Positions 8,257 to 16,029 of a stretch of 64,000 nt of DNA are shown in pieces; positions within the stretch are counted from its first letter, which is position 1, and the number at the start of each line of letters is the position of its first letter. The translations under genes were made by a program, and so were the position numbers. The stretch spans positions 1 to 64,000 of the forward strand of contig JAGFIS010000016.1 in the NCBI GenBank assembly GCA_024103425.1. Reading direction: 5' to 3'. Below the pieces are notes generated by a model. It worked only from the letters and a program-made list of their open reading frames with translations, ran no database searches and had not been told where the DNA came from. This stretch comes from Chitinophagaceae bacterium. GTDB lineage: Bacteria; Bacteroidota; Bacteroidia; Chitinophagales; Chitinophagaceae.

Positions 8257-9036
8257 ATGGCTGAAAGAATCATCGGAATAATGGGCGCTATGCCCGAAGA
8301 AATAAGGAACATCAACGAACTGCTGACAGAAAGGAAAGAAATCATACTCGGCAGGAGAACCTACTACACAGGCAGGCTGAATGGAGTAAGGTCAGTAGTG
8401 GTAGTATCGCGCATCGGCAAGGTAGCTGCAGCAGTTACCATCACTACCCTGATTCTTGAGTTTGGTATTACAGAGCTTATTTTCACCGGTGTGGCCGGTG
8501 CCATCAGTCCGGATCTCGAGGTGGGTGACATCGTCATCGGGAGGCGATTTTATCAGCACGATATGGATGCCCGTCCGATTATGAAACAATTTGAAATTCC
8601 CCTGCTGGGTGTCTTTTATTTTGAAACCGAAGAAAGCCGGCTGCAATATGCTCAGCGCGTGGTAGGTGAGTTTCTGGAGAATAAACACCTGCACGCAGTG
8701 GTCAGCAGTGAAGAGTTGAACAGATTTAATATCCATGCTCCCACTCTGCATATTGGTGACATTGCCAGCGGTGATCAGTTCTTCTCTGACAGCGACAAAA
8801 AGCAACGAATTAAAAAAGAACTGCATTCAGTTATCTGTGTCGAAATGGAAGGGGCTGCAGTGGCACAGGTGTGCTTCGAATATCATATTCCGTTCACCAT
8901 CATCAGGACAATCTCTGATGCTGCAGATGAGAATGCAGGTATCGATTTTCCTTCTTTTATAGAGAATGTAGCGAGTAAATACTCAATGGAGATTATCAAG
9001 CTTTATTTTCAAAATCTTGATGCTCAATTAATTTAA
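8257..9036 (+). CDS. mtnN: 5'-methylthioadenosine/S-adenosylhomocysteine nucleosidase
   Basis: A 259-residue cytoplasmic enzyme that removes adenine from methylthioadenosine and S-adenosylhomocysteine for methyl recycling and methionine salvage. The start IGIMGAMPEEI is the family hallmark, followed by VVVVSRIGKVAAA, FTGVAGAISPDLEVGDIVI and SGDQFFSD. The catalytic region is VEMEGAAVAQVC (about 200-211), which holds the Glu pair that binds the ribose, and SDAADENAGIDF (about 226-237), which has the catalytic Asp. The ATG at 8257 gives the standard N-terminus. It is about 25 residues longer than the E. coli enzyme, partly through an insert around 95-115. No operon partner. Confidence 0.93.
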   Translation: MAERIIGIMGAMPEEIRNINELLTERKEIILGRRTYYTGRLNGVRSVVVVSRIGKVAAAVTITTLILEFGITELIFTGVAGAISPDLEVGDIVIGRRFYQHDMDARPIMKQFEIPLLGVFYFETEESRLQYAQRVVGEFLENKHLHAVVSSEELNRFNIHAPTLHIGDIASGDQFFSDSDKKQRIKKELHSVICVEMEGAAVAQVCFEYHIPFTIIRTISDAADENAGIDFPSFIENVASKYSMEIIKLYFQNLDAQLI

Positions 9037-9140
9037 CCACAAAGAACACAAAGGAGCTCACGAAGAGCACGAAGACTTCCTTATAATCCTTTGTAAACTT
9101 TGTAAATAAATCTTTGTGCTCTGCGGTAGAAAAAGAATTT
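9037..9140. repeat. CACAAAG-type intergenic repeat
   Basis: TTAACCACAAAGAACACAAAGG and CTCACGAAGAGCACGAAG directly follow the nucleosidase stop and are answered by CTTTGTAAA and TCTTTGTGCTCTGCGG. The same vocabulary recurs at about 44100-44400 and 51690-51890. It lies between two convergent genes and may supply a terminator stem. Confidence 0.55.
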
Positions 9141-9163
9141 ATTTTCCACTGTCAAGACATTCT

Positions 9164-9550
9164 TCATTGAGCCTTCTTAGGCGCTGCTTTTTTTGCATAC
9201 TTCTTAGCTGCTTTGGCATCAGAAACTTTCCGGTTCGGACTAGCCTTCTTCTTGGCTGCAACCACTTTTGTCTTCCTCTTTCTGAGCTTGGCTTTTGCCG
9301 CATCTGCTGCTTTCAAAATGGCATCTTCGAAAATATAAGAACTGGTCTTAAGATATAAATCCCTACCCGGTACGCGAATATTTAAAGTACATACTACCAC
9401 TTCCAGTAATCTCTTTACCTCCATACGCAATGTTACTTCTACCTCTTGCACATCGGAGTTGTATCTATCGAGGTTACCTAACTTGTCTTTTGTGAATTGC
9501 TTCAAAGAGGGACTCATCTTGAACCCTGTAGCTTCTACTCTGAATTTCAT
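9164..9550 (-). CDS. hpf: Ribosome hibernation promoting factor, HPF/YfiA family, with basic tail
   Basis: A 128-residue protein. Residues 1-95 form the HPF/YfiA fold (MKFRVEATGFKMSPSLKQFT, then DLYLKTSSYIFEDAILKAADA), which binds the 30S A/P sites to inactivate ribosomes in stationary phase. Short HPFs usually end near here. This one continues with a 30-35-residue Lys/Ala tail (VVAAKKKASPNRKVSDAKAA, then AKKAAPKK) resembling a histone H1 tail. That tail is also the repeat unit of the protein encoded at 44519-44740. The tail may add nucleic-acid contacts; this is inference. A good Bacteroidota promoter lies 61 bp upstream. Confidence 0.87.
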   Translation of the reverse strand: MKFRVEATGFKMSPSLKQFTKDKLGNLDRYNSDVQEVEVTLRMEVKRLLEVVVCTLNIRVPGRDLYLKTSSYIFEDAILKAADAAKAKLRKRKTKVVAAKKKASPNRKVSDAKAAKKYAKKAAPKKAQ

Positions 9551-9610
9551 AAAGATTATTTTGGGTTAAAAATAAGGACTTAATCGCTCTCAAAACCTTT
9601 GTGTCTACAG

Positions 9611-9640
9611 CAAATTTATTCTTCAGTCAAAAATTCACAA
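9611..9640 (-). promoter_or_regulatory. Promoter of the hibernation factor gene
   Basis: On the minus strand, a TTG -33 element (9638-9640) is followed by exactly 19 bp and then TAAATTTG (9611-9618), a full match to the Bacteroidota -7 consensus TAnnTTTG. The predicted start lies about 55 bp ahead of the coding start. Confidence 0.6.
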
Positions 9641-9732
9641 TCTGTAAACTTTCTAAAAATTCGCTGTCATTTGCTTACTTTAGAGGGTAGTTTTACTAAA
9701 CTACTTTTTTGAAACAATCAACTCTTAATACC

Positions 9733-11382
9733 ATGTCCGGAAAAAACATTTTTATCATTCTTTCTCTCGCTCTTTTTGCAGTTGCCTGCAAACAGAATGA
9801 CAAGGCTGATCAGTTTGAAGCTGATCTGGAAGTTTTCAGTACCGACAGTCTGAGGCAGGATCTTATGGTCCTGGCAGCAGACTCTATGCTGGGCCGCAAG
9901 CCGTTTACCGAAGGAGAAATAAAGACCATCAATTTTCTGCAGAAACGTTTCAAAGAATTGGGTCTGGAACCCGGTAACGGTGACAGTTACCTGCAATCTG
10001 TCCCGATGGTGAATATCAGAGCGACAGCAGTTCCGAAAATGGAGATCAAATCTCCTGAAGGAAAGTTCGACCTGAAGGCATTTGATGATTATGTGATCTG
10101 GACCGATAAAACAGATGAGAAAATCAGTCTGGAAAATACCCCGATTGTATTCGCAGGATACGGAGTTGTTGCTCCGGAACACGGCTGGAACGATTATGAA
10201 GGTCTGGATGCCAGAGGAAAGATAGTTTTAGTGATGGTGAACGATCCCGGTTTTTGGGTAAACGACACTACGCTGTTCAAAGGAGACACTATGACCTACT
10301 ACGGCCGGTGGACCTATAAATTTGAAGAAGCAGCACGGCAGGGAGCAAAAGGGTGCTTAGTGATTCATAACACGCGCGCTGCCAGCTATCCGTTCAGTGT
10401 TCAGCAAAACAGCTTCAACACTTCACGCCTGCAATTAGATAACCGTGGAAAGGATATCCAGAATGCCGATGTCATCGGGTGGATTACCGAAGATGCAACC
10501 AACAGACTCTTTAAAGCAGCAGGATACGACTCTACCCTGCTCATCAAAGCCAATGAAAAAGGTTTCAAATATGTACCACTCGATCTGACAGCCTCTACTT
10601 CTATGACCGTAAAATCTGATTATAATGTTTCTTACAACGTAGTGGGCAAAATCACAGGCACTAAACATCCGGACGAAGTCATCATCTACACTGCACACTG
10701 GGATCACCTGGGTATTGGCAGGCCCGATGCAACAGGAGATACAATATACAACGGAGCCGTGGATAACGCTTCCGGAACTGCAGGGCTCCTTGAACTGGCC
10801 AGAGTTTTTAAAAGCATGAAGACACAACCGGAAAGAACTATTGTCTTCCTCGCTGTCACTGCAGAAGAACAAGGGTTGTTAGGGTCTAAATACTATACAC
10901 AAGATCCCATTTATCCTGTAGATAAAACAGTTGCAAACATCAATATGGACGTACTCGCAACAGGGGGACGTACGAAAGATGTAGTGGTCGTCGGGCAGGG
11001 ACAAAGTGATCTGGAGGATATGCTCCGCAAGGAAGTAGAAAGAGCAGGAGGCTATATCTCATTTGACGCACACCCCGAAGCGGGGATGTACTTCAGGTCA
11101 GATCATTTCAACTTTGCCAAAGTAGGCATTCCGGCATTGTACATGGGCAGCGGAATAGATCTTGAACAAGGAGGCAAGGAAGAAGGATTGAAACTTTCCA
11201 ATAAATATACTGCCGACAATTATCACCAGCCTTCGGATAATTACAATCCTGGATGGAGCCTGGAGGGCGGAATCAAAAATCTGAAATATCTTTTTCTTGT
11301 AGGAAGCAGGCTTGCATGGAGCGATACCTGGCCACAATGGAAAGATGGCTCTGAGTTCAAATCGCTGAGGGACAAAAAATAG
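9733..11382 (+). CDS. M28 family metallopeptidase lipoprotein with PA domain
   Basis: A 549-residue lipoprotein. ATG at 9733 is preferred over an upstream TTG because MSGKNIFIILSLALFAVAC gives a clean signal with the lipobox AVAC (Cys19). A PA-type insert (about residues 110-270) precedes the zinc peptidase core. Zinc ligands are visible in AHWDHLG (about 321-327), AVDNASGT (Asp at about 344), AEEQGLLGS (Glu pair at about 378-379), NMDVLA and DHFNFAK. M28 enzymes are aminopeptidases or carboxypeptidases. This one is likely periplasmic or outer-membrane bound and used in peptide scavenging. The substrate cannot be read from the sequence. It converges on the sprT-like gene. Confidence 0.9.
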   Translation: MSGKNIFIILSLALFAVACKQNDKADQFEADLEVFSTDSLRQDLMVLAADSMLGRKPFTEGEIKTINFLQKRFKELGLEPGNGDSYLQSVPMVNIRATAVPKMEIKSPEGKFDLKAFDDYVIWTDKTDEKISLENTPIVFAGYGVVAPEHGWNDYEGLDARGKIVLVMVNDPGFWVNDTTLFKGDTMTYYGRWTYKFEEAARQGAKGCLVIHNTRAASYPFSVQQNSFNTSRLQLDNRGKDIQNADVIGWITEDATNRLFKAAGYDSTLLIKANEKGFKYVPLDLTASTSMTVKSDYNVSYNVVGKITGTKHPDEVIIYTAHWDHLGIGRPDATGDTIYNGAVDNASGTAGLLELARVFKSMKTQPERTIVFLAVTAEEQGLLGSKYYTQDPIYPVDKTVANINMDVLATGGRTKDVVVVGQGQSDLEDMLRKEVERAGGYISFDAHPEAGMYFRSDHFNFAKVGIPALYMGSGIDLEQGGKEEGLKLSNKYTADNYHQPSDNYNPGWSLEGGIKNLKYLFLVGSRLAWSDTWPQWKDGSEFKSLRDKK

Positions 11383-11395
11383 CCCGGAGGCTACA

Positions 11396-12031
11396 CTAGG
11401 GACGGTGGACCTTTTTCACAAGTTCTACTTCGGCTACCGGACTGAAATAAAACAGCTTCCGCGAAGAGAGGTCTTTACAGATAATTCTCTTTCGTGCTTT
11501 CTGCATCCGCAGATAGGTCTTACCGTTCTTCAGGCGGAAGACACTGTTCTCGGGAATCTCTTCAACAAGAAAAAATCCCGGTTTCACCGGATCGTATCTT
11601 CTGAGTACTCTGAGCAGGGAATCTTCTGTACAGGAGGAAGCAGCCGGATTGTTTACCGTATTCATCAATTCGGATTCTATGTCTTCCGGAAAAACTTTCT
11701 TTGAAATAAACCAGTAGAGAATATCCGAGTACACACTTTTCCATTGCCTGCCGTGAGGGGCTATCCGCGCTCCATAATTCTGGTAAGTGATCATGTGCGC
11801 AAACTCATGCAACAGCGTTATCAAAAAGGCGAACTTGTTCAGGTTTCCGTTCACACTGATGCGGTGTCTTCTTTCGCGAGCCGACCATTGGTAATTGCCG
11901 AAAACACTTGTGCGCTCCCTTGTGATCGTAAGGATGACACTGTAGTCCTGCAAATACTTCTCTACGTGCCTATAGGTTTTAGGAGGTAAATAAGCCTCTA
12001 ACGCCGAGAGAGGCTCTCTGACTTTGCTCAT
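11396..12031 (-). CDS. SprT-like zinc metalloprotease domain protein
   Basis: A 211-residue protein with the zinc motif LLHEFAHM (HEFAH at 75-79) and a third candidate ligand in PHGRQWK (His93). This matches the SprT/Spartan minigluzincin domain. The C-terminal part is rich in basic residues and short strands (GKTYLRMQKARKRIICKDLS), possibly for nucleic-acid binding. Eukaryotic Spartan degrades DNA-protein crosslinks; the role of bacterial SprT-like proteins is less clear. Its start codon overlaps the stop of the upstream membrane-protein gene (ATGA), so it is translated with the atpZ operon. Confidence 0.85.
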   Translation of the reverse strand: MSKVREPLSALEAYLPPKTYRHVEKYLQDYSVILTITRERTSVFGNYQWSARERRHRISVNGNLNKFAFLITLLHEFAHMITYQNYGARIAPHGRQWKSVYSDILYWFISKKVFPEDIESELMNTVNNPAASSCTEDSLLRVLRRYDPVKPGFFLVEEIPENSVFRLKNGKTYLRMQKARKRIICKDLSSRKLFYFSPVAEVELVKKVHRP

Positions 12032-12420
12032 TGACTATTCTGATTTCTCGCGATTTTCATTAATTGATAAACTTCAATCCCCAAATACAACAGATACAAT
12101 CCCATTGCAACAAACAGTCCCTTAATATTTACACCATCATCTGCTGAAAGAATATAAACGACCAAAGCCGCCATCACAAAAAGCATCTTCACAATCACAG
12201 AAATATAAATACCACGCATAAACGCATGCCCGCTCGTCGAGTGAATATTCCTGGTTTGTATGCCAAAAGTGAAAAGCGTCAGTAAGAACAATACCACATT
12301 GGCAATCAAAATCAGATTTACAGAATACCCTGCCGGTTCCAACTTTGAGCGCATCGTCAAGAGTAAAACTGACACTATTACAAAAAGCACGGTTGAAGGG
12401 AAAAGCTTATGCCGCATCAT
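12028..12420 (-). CDS. Four-helix membrane protein between atpZ and sprT-like gene
   Basis: A 130-residue protein with four hydrophobic segments (about 7-24, 32-52, 68-88 and 98-117) and an ending rich in polar residues. No characterised family is recognised. It overlaps atpZ by 4 bp at its 5' end and the sprT-like gene by 4 bp at its 3' end. In many Bacteroidota a small membrane protein of this kind sits between AtpZ and ATP synthase subunit a, so a link to ATP synthase assembly or ion supply is plausible. That is inference from gene order; the subunit genes are not in this window. Confidence 0.75.
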   Translation of the reverse strand: MMRHKLFPSTVLFVIVSVLLLTMRSKLEPAGYSVNLILIANVVLFLLTLFTFGIQTRNIHSTSGHAFMRGIYISVIVKMLFVMAALVVYILSADDGVNIKGLFVAMGLYLLYLGIEVYQLMKIARNQNSQ

Positions 12421-12629
12421 TTCTTATTTGTTTCAAGGATTATTTTCAAAATTATACCGATTATCAATATCAACGGAAGTAACCATACAAGAAGGGGAAA
12501 AGAAATTTTGAGCCACTCGTCTAATTTCAATCCGCCCCATACCCCTGCCCCGATAGCCACAAAAAACTGGCTGCCCATAGAGGCATAGCGCATAAGTGTT
12601 TTATTGAGTTCTCTCCTGTCTTTGATCAT
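12417..12629 (-). CDS. atpZ: AtpZ/AtpI family protein
   Basis: A 70-residue protein with two membrane helices (about 14-34 and 44-65). The stretch YASMGSQFFVAIGAGVWGGL followed by KLDEWLKISFPLLVWL is the AtpZ/AtpI signature (glycine-rich first helix, then GxxLD). The family is associated with F1Fo ATP synthase and proposed to help c-ring assembly or Mg2+/Ca2+ supply. It is the first gene of a translationally coupled minus-strand operon. No ATP synthase subunit genes follow it here, which is unusual for the family. Confidence 0.85.
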   Translation of the reverse strand: MIKDRRELNKTLMRYASMGSQFFVAIGAGVWGGLKLDEWLKISFPLLVWLLPLILIIGIILKIILETNKK

Positions 12630-12979
12630 AGTTTCCGGTGTAATTTACCTTTTAAACTGAATTTCAGGCCTCAATTATCCAGAGTTTTCAGCCTCGCCGC
12701 GCACTTGTTTCACCTAAAATGGCCCGGCGGTCTTACTTTTTGGTAAAAATCGGGGCAAAAAGTTCATTTTTTTGATAATCAGCAACATATATTGCACCTG
12801 TTGGCGTTATTATTCTGAATGTTAAGTTGTAAAATAGCGGTTAAAAAAACGGGCTTCCTGCCATTTGAGGTCCTGTTTGCAGAAAATAACCATATTTTTA
12901 AAATACTTTTGTCAAAATAGCATATTTCGCGATCGATATAATTCTACCCCAATCCGTTTTTTCTTAAATAAGCAGATGA
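12630..12979. other. Divergent regulatory region between atpZ and porW
   Basis: About 350 bp with no gene on either strand. It must carry promoters for both directions. TACTTTTG (12904-12911) matches the -7 consensus TAnnTTTG on the porW side, but the nearest TTTG upstream (12876-12879) is 24 bp away rather than 19-21, so it is a weak candidate. In related genomes a bactofilin gene often lies here; no such reading frame is present. Confidence 0.55.
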
Positions 12980-15900
12980 ATGACTAAGAGCGTGCGCCAT
13001 TCTATTGTTTTACTGTGTGCATTGGTACTGACAGCCGGACAGGGTTTTGCTCAGTTGAACAAGATCACATTCGACCTGTACAAAGAAAAACCCAAAGAAT
13101 TCAAGAACAGGGAACTGCGCTCTGAAAAGACCGGTAACAAGAAATTTACCCTGCCCAGGAAATTCATCCAAAACACAACCAGCCACTACAACTTCTATTT
13201 CAACGCAAATAATAAAATTAACAGCGTGATAGAGATGGCTAGGATAGCTGAGGTGAACGATTACTCGCGCATGCTGCCCTACTACAGTTACTCGCTGGAG
13301 AATACTTCTGCAATGGCAAGTGACCTGGATTCTGTCGTTCAGAAAGCTACTGCAGGAATCCTGCTGCACGATCTGCGATCTAACTGGGTAGATAATTTCT
13401 ATATGCTGATTGGTAAATCTTACTTCCTGCAGAAGAAATTCGACTCAGCCTACATGGCTTTTCAGTTTATCAACTTCAACCTCCATCCGAAGGATAAAAA
13501 GAATAAAAAGAGAGACGAACAGATTGTTGTCGGCAGTAACCTGAACAAAAATAAACCTGCCGGAAGTATCGCCAGCAAAGAAGACCGTAAATTCTTCGAT
13601 AGAATACTCTCGCAACCTCCCAGCCGTAACGATGCCCTGGTTTGGCAGGCTCTTACACTGACGTATATGGAGAAGTATGGCGAGGCGGCAGGATTAATGC
13701 ATACATTAAAAAACGACCCTCAGTTTCCTGAGCGGTTACAAAGTCTTTTGGCCGAAGTCGAAGGGTACTGGTTTTACAGCCGTGGACAATACGACAGTAC
13801 GATTCACTATTTAGAACAATCGCTACCGAATTCAATTGATCAGCAGGATAAAGCTCACAAGGAGTTTTTGCTTGCACAGTTATATGAACAAAAGAAAAGT
13901 GTTGATACATCTGCCTACTATTACAGCCTGGCCATCCGCCATACAACGGACCCGCTAATGGATATCTACGGCAACCTCAACAAGGCAATGTTGCTGAAGA
14001 GCGACGATCCGCAGGAAATCATGAACACTGTGGGCACACTCTTGCGAATGGCTAAGAAAGATAAATACGAAAACTACAGGGATATCATATTCTTCGCCGC
14101 AGGCGAACTGGCAATGGAAATTCCCGATACGGCTTCTGCTATCGCCTTCTTCAAGCGTAGTGCACATTTCAATACCGAGAACCTTTCTCTCAAAAACAAA
14201 GCTTTCCTGAATCTTGCTCAGTTGAGTTACGACCAGAGAGATTACCGCAACTCATTCAACTTCTACGACAGTCTTCAGAACGGCGATACTGCCATTACCG
14301 CTGAAATGTGGAATAAGATTAACAATACCAAATCATCCCTCGCAGAAGTAGTAAAAGAACTGAATGTCATCGAACGCGAAGACAGCCTTCAGGAAGTTGC
14401 ATCGCTGCCTACCGCAGAACGCGAGGCTCTTCTGAAAAAACTTTCCAGAAAACTGAAGAAAGAAAGGGGGATTCAGGATTACGATAGCGATTACGACAGT
14501 CCCTCCGGCGTATTTGATACAAAAAATAATAACACTCCACTCTTCAGCCAGGACGATCAGAAAGGCGATTGGTATTTTTACAACACTTCTGCTAAATCTA
14601 AGGGCTATTCGGAGTTTCGTTCTGTGTGGGGACGAAGACAAAACATCGACAACTGGCGCAGAATTCCGGGCAGTCTGAGCACAGTAGCTCAGGTACCGAA
14701 TGCACGTCCGATTGATCCCAATGCCGGTCTGGCGGGAGATGATCCGATGGTAGCTCCTCCCCCGGGCAATAAAATGATTGATATTCTGGTACCGATCCAG
14801 GATGATATTTCAGTAGATGGCCTGCGGGCTAACCTGCCTCTCACTCAACCACTTCTGGACAGCTCAAACGGACGGATAGCACTCGCTCTCTTTGCTTTAG
14901 GAAAGCATTATCAGAATCTTCTTGAAGATTACAGGGAGGCCATTAATACCTACGAAACCTCTCTTGCAAAGTTCCCTGACAGTCTTTATGGCGGTGAGCT
15001 CTATATGAACCTGAGTTATTGCTACAAACAACTGGGCAATACTGCAATGTCCGAAAGATACAAATCGATGTTACTGCAAAAATTTGCTTCCAGCGAGTAT
15101 GCAGACAGGATTCAGAATCCGAAAAAATATGCCCCGGTTGAGAAAGACCCTGTCACTACAAAAGTTTACGACGCGATATATACCAAATTCATCGAAGGAA
15201 ATTTTGAAGATGCTGTCCGGGAAAAGAGAGTTGCAGACAGTATCTACGGCAAGACTTACTGGTCGCCACAGCTTCTGTACATAGAATCTGTTTACTACAT
15301 CAAAGACCGTCAGGACAGCATGGCTACGGTTACCCTGAAAGAAATCGTGAAGGAATTCCCTGAATCTCCGATGAAAGAAAAAGCTCAAAATATCATCAGG
15401 GTACTGAGCTATCGCGATAGTTTGGAGAACTATCTCACAAAGCTGCAGGTGGAAAGGCTGAAGGAAGATTCGCAGATAGTAGTATTTGACGATACACGCA
15501 TTAAAGGAAATATTGGTACACAAAAGCTGGAAAGAGATGATTCTAAGCTGATTCCCATAAAAGTTACGACTGTTGATGTGCCTAAGCTCAACGAAGAGAA
15601 GAAGGCCCCTGTAGTAATCAAGAACCAGGCATTTGCCATAGACCCCCTCAGTGATCAGAATGTTGTGATGATCCTTACCAAAGTGGACCCTGTTTACAGC
15701 AGCGAGGCGCGGACTGCCTTTAACCGTTATAACCAGGTCAAATATTACAGCCGGAAGATTGACATCGTAAAAGACACGCTCGACGACGACCGCACCCTGC
15801 TCGTCTTCTCGGGATTCGTAAGCGCCGAAGATGCCATCCGGTATATCGAACGGATTAGAAAAGACGCTCCGGGCGAGATTTCCTGGCTACCTGCCGACAA

Positions 15901-16009
15901 GTATTTCTTCACTATGATTTCCGACGGAAACCTGGCACTCTTAAAAGAAAACAAAAAATTAGACAGTTACCTCGAATTGCTTAAACAGAAATTCCCTGAT
16001 AAATTCTAA
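12980..16009 (+). CDS. porW: T9SS periplasmic TPR protein PorW/SprE
   Basis: A 1009-residue protein of the PorW/SprE family, required in the type IX secretion system, where it links the inner-membrane PorLM motor to the outer-membrane translocon. The N-terminus after the signal peptide matches SprE: KPKEFKNRELRSEKTGNKKF, then HYNFYFNANNKIN. TPR-like repeats occupy about 110-480 and 630-800 (FDSAYMAFQFI, YGGELYMNLSYCYKQLGN). The C-terminal segment resembles the conserved SprE end. Known PorW/SprE proteins are lipoproteins, but this signal (LTAGQGFAQ) has no lipobox Cys, so it looks like a soluble or signal-peptidase I form. It is 20 bp from pbp1A, suggesting co-transcription. Confidence 0.88.
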   Translation: MTKSVRHSIVLLCALVLTAGQGFAQLNKITFDLYKEKPKEFKNRELRSEKTGNKKFTLPRKFIQNTTSHYNFYFNANNKINSVIEMARIAEVNDYSRMLPYYSYSLENTSAMASDLDSVVQKATAGILLHDLRSNWVDNFYMLIGKSYFLQKKFDSAYMAFQFINFNLHPKDKKNKKRDEQIVVGSNLNKNKPAGSIASKEDRKFFDRILSQPPSRNDALVWQALTLTYMEKYGEAAGLMHTLKNDPQFPERLQSLLAEVEGYWFYSRGQYDSTIHYLEQSLPNSIDQQDKAHKEFLLAQLYEQKKSVDTSAYYYSLAIRHTTDPLMDIYGNLNKAMLLKSDDPQEIMNTVGTLLRMAKKDKYENYRDIIFFAAGELAMEIPDTASAIAFFKRSAHFNTENLSLKNKAFLNLAQLSYDQRDYRNSFNFYDSLQNGDTAITAEMWNKINNTKSSLAEVVKELNVIEREDSLQEVASLPTAEREALLKKLSRKLKKERGIQDYDSDYDSPSGVFDTKNNNTPLFSQDDQKGDWYFYNTSAKSKGYSEFRSVWGRRQNIDNWRRIPGSLSTVAQVPNARPIDPNAGLAGDDPMVAPPPGNKMIDILVPIQDDISVDGLRANLPLTQPLLDSSNGRIALALFALGKHYQNLLEDYREAINTYETSLAKFPDSLYGGELYMNLSYCYKQLGNTAMSERYKSMLLQKFASSEYADRIQNPKKYAPVEKDPVTTKVYDAIYTKFIEGNFEDAVREKRVADSIYGKTYWSPQLLYIESVYYIKDRQDSMATVTLKEIVKEFPESPMKEKAQNIIRVLSYRDSLENYLTKLQVERLKEDSQIVVFDDTRIKGNIGTQKLERDDSKLIPIKVTTVDVPKLNEEKKAPVVIKNQAFAIDPLSDQNVVMILTKVDPVYSSEARTAFNRYNQVKYYSRKIDIVKDTLDDDRTLLVFSGFVSAEDAIRYIERIRKDAPGEISWLPADKYFFTMISDGNLALLKENKKLDSYLELLKQKFPDKF

Positions 16010-16029
16010 TGCCCTAAATTTGGGTATAC

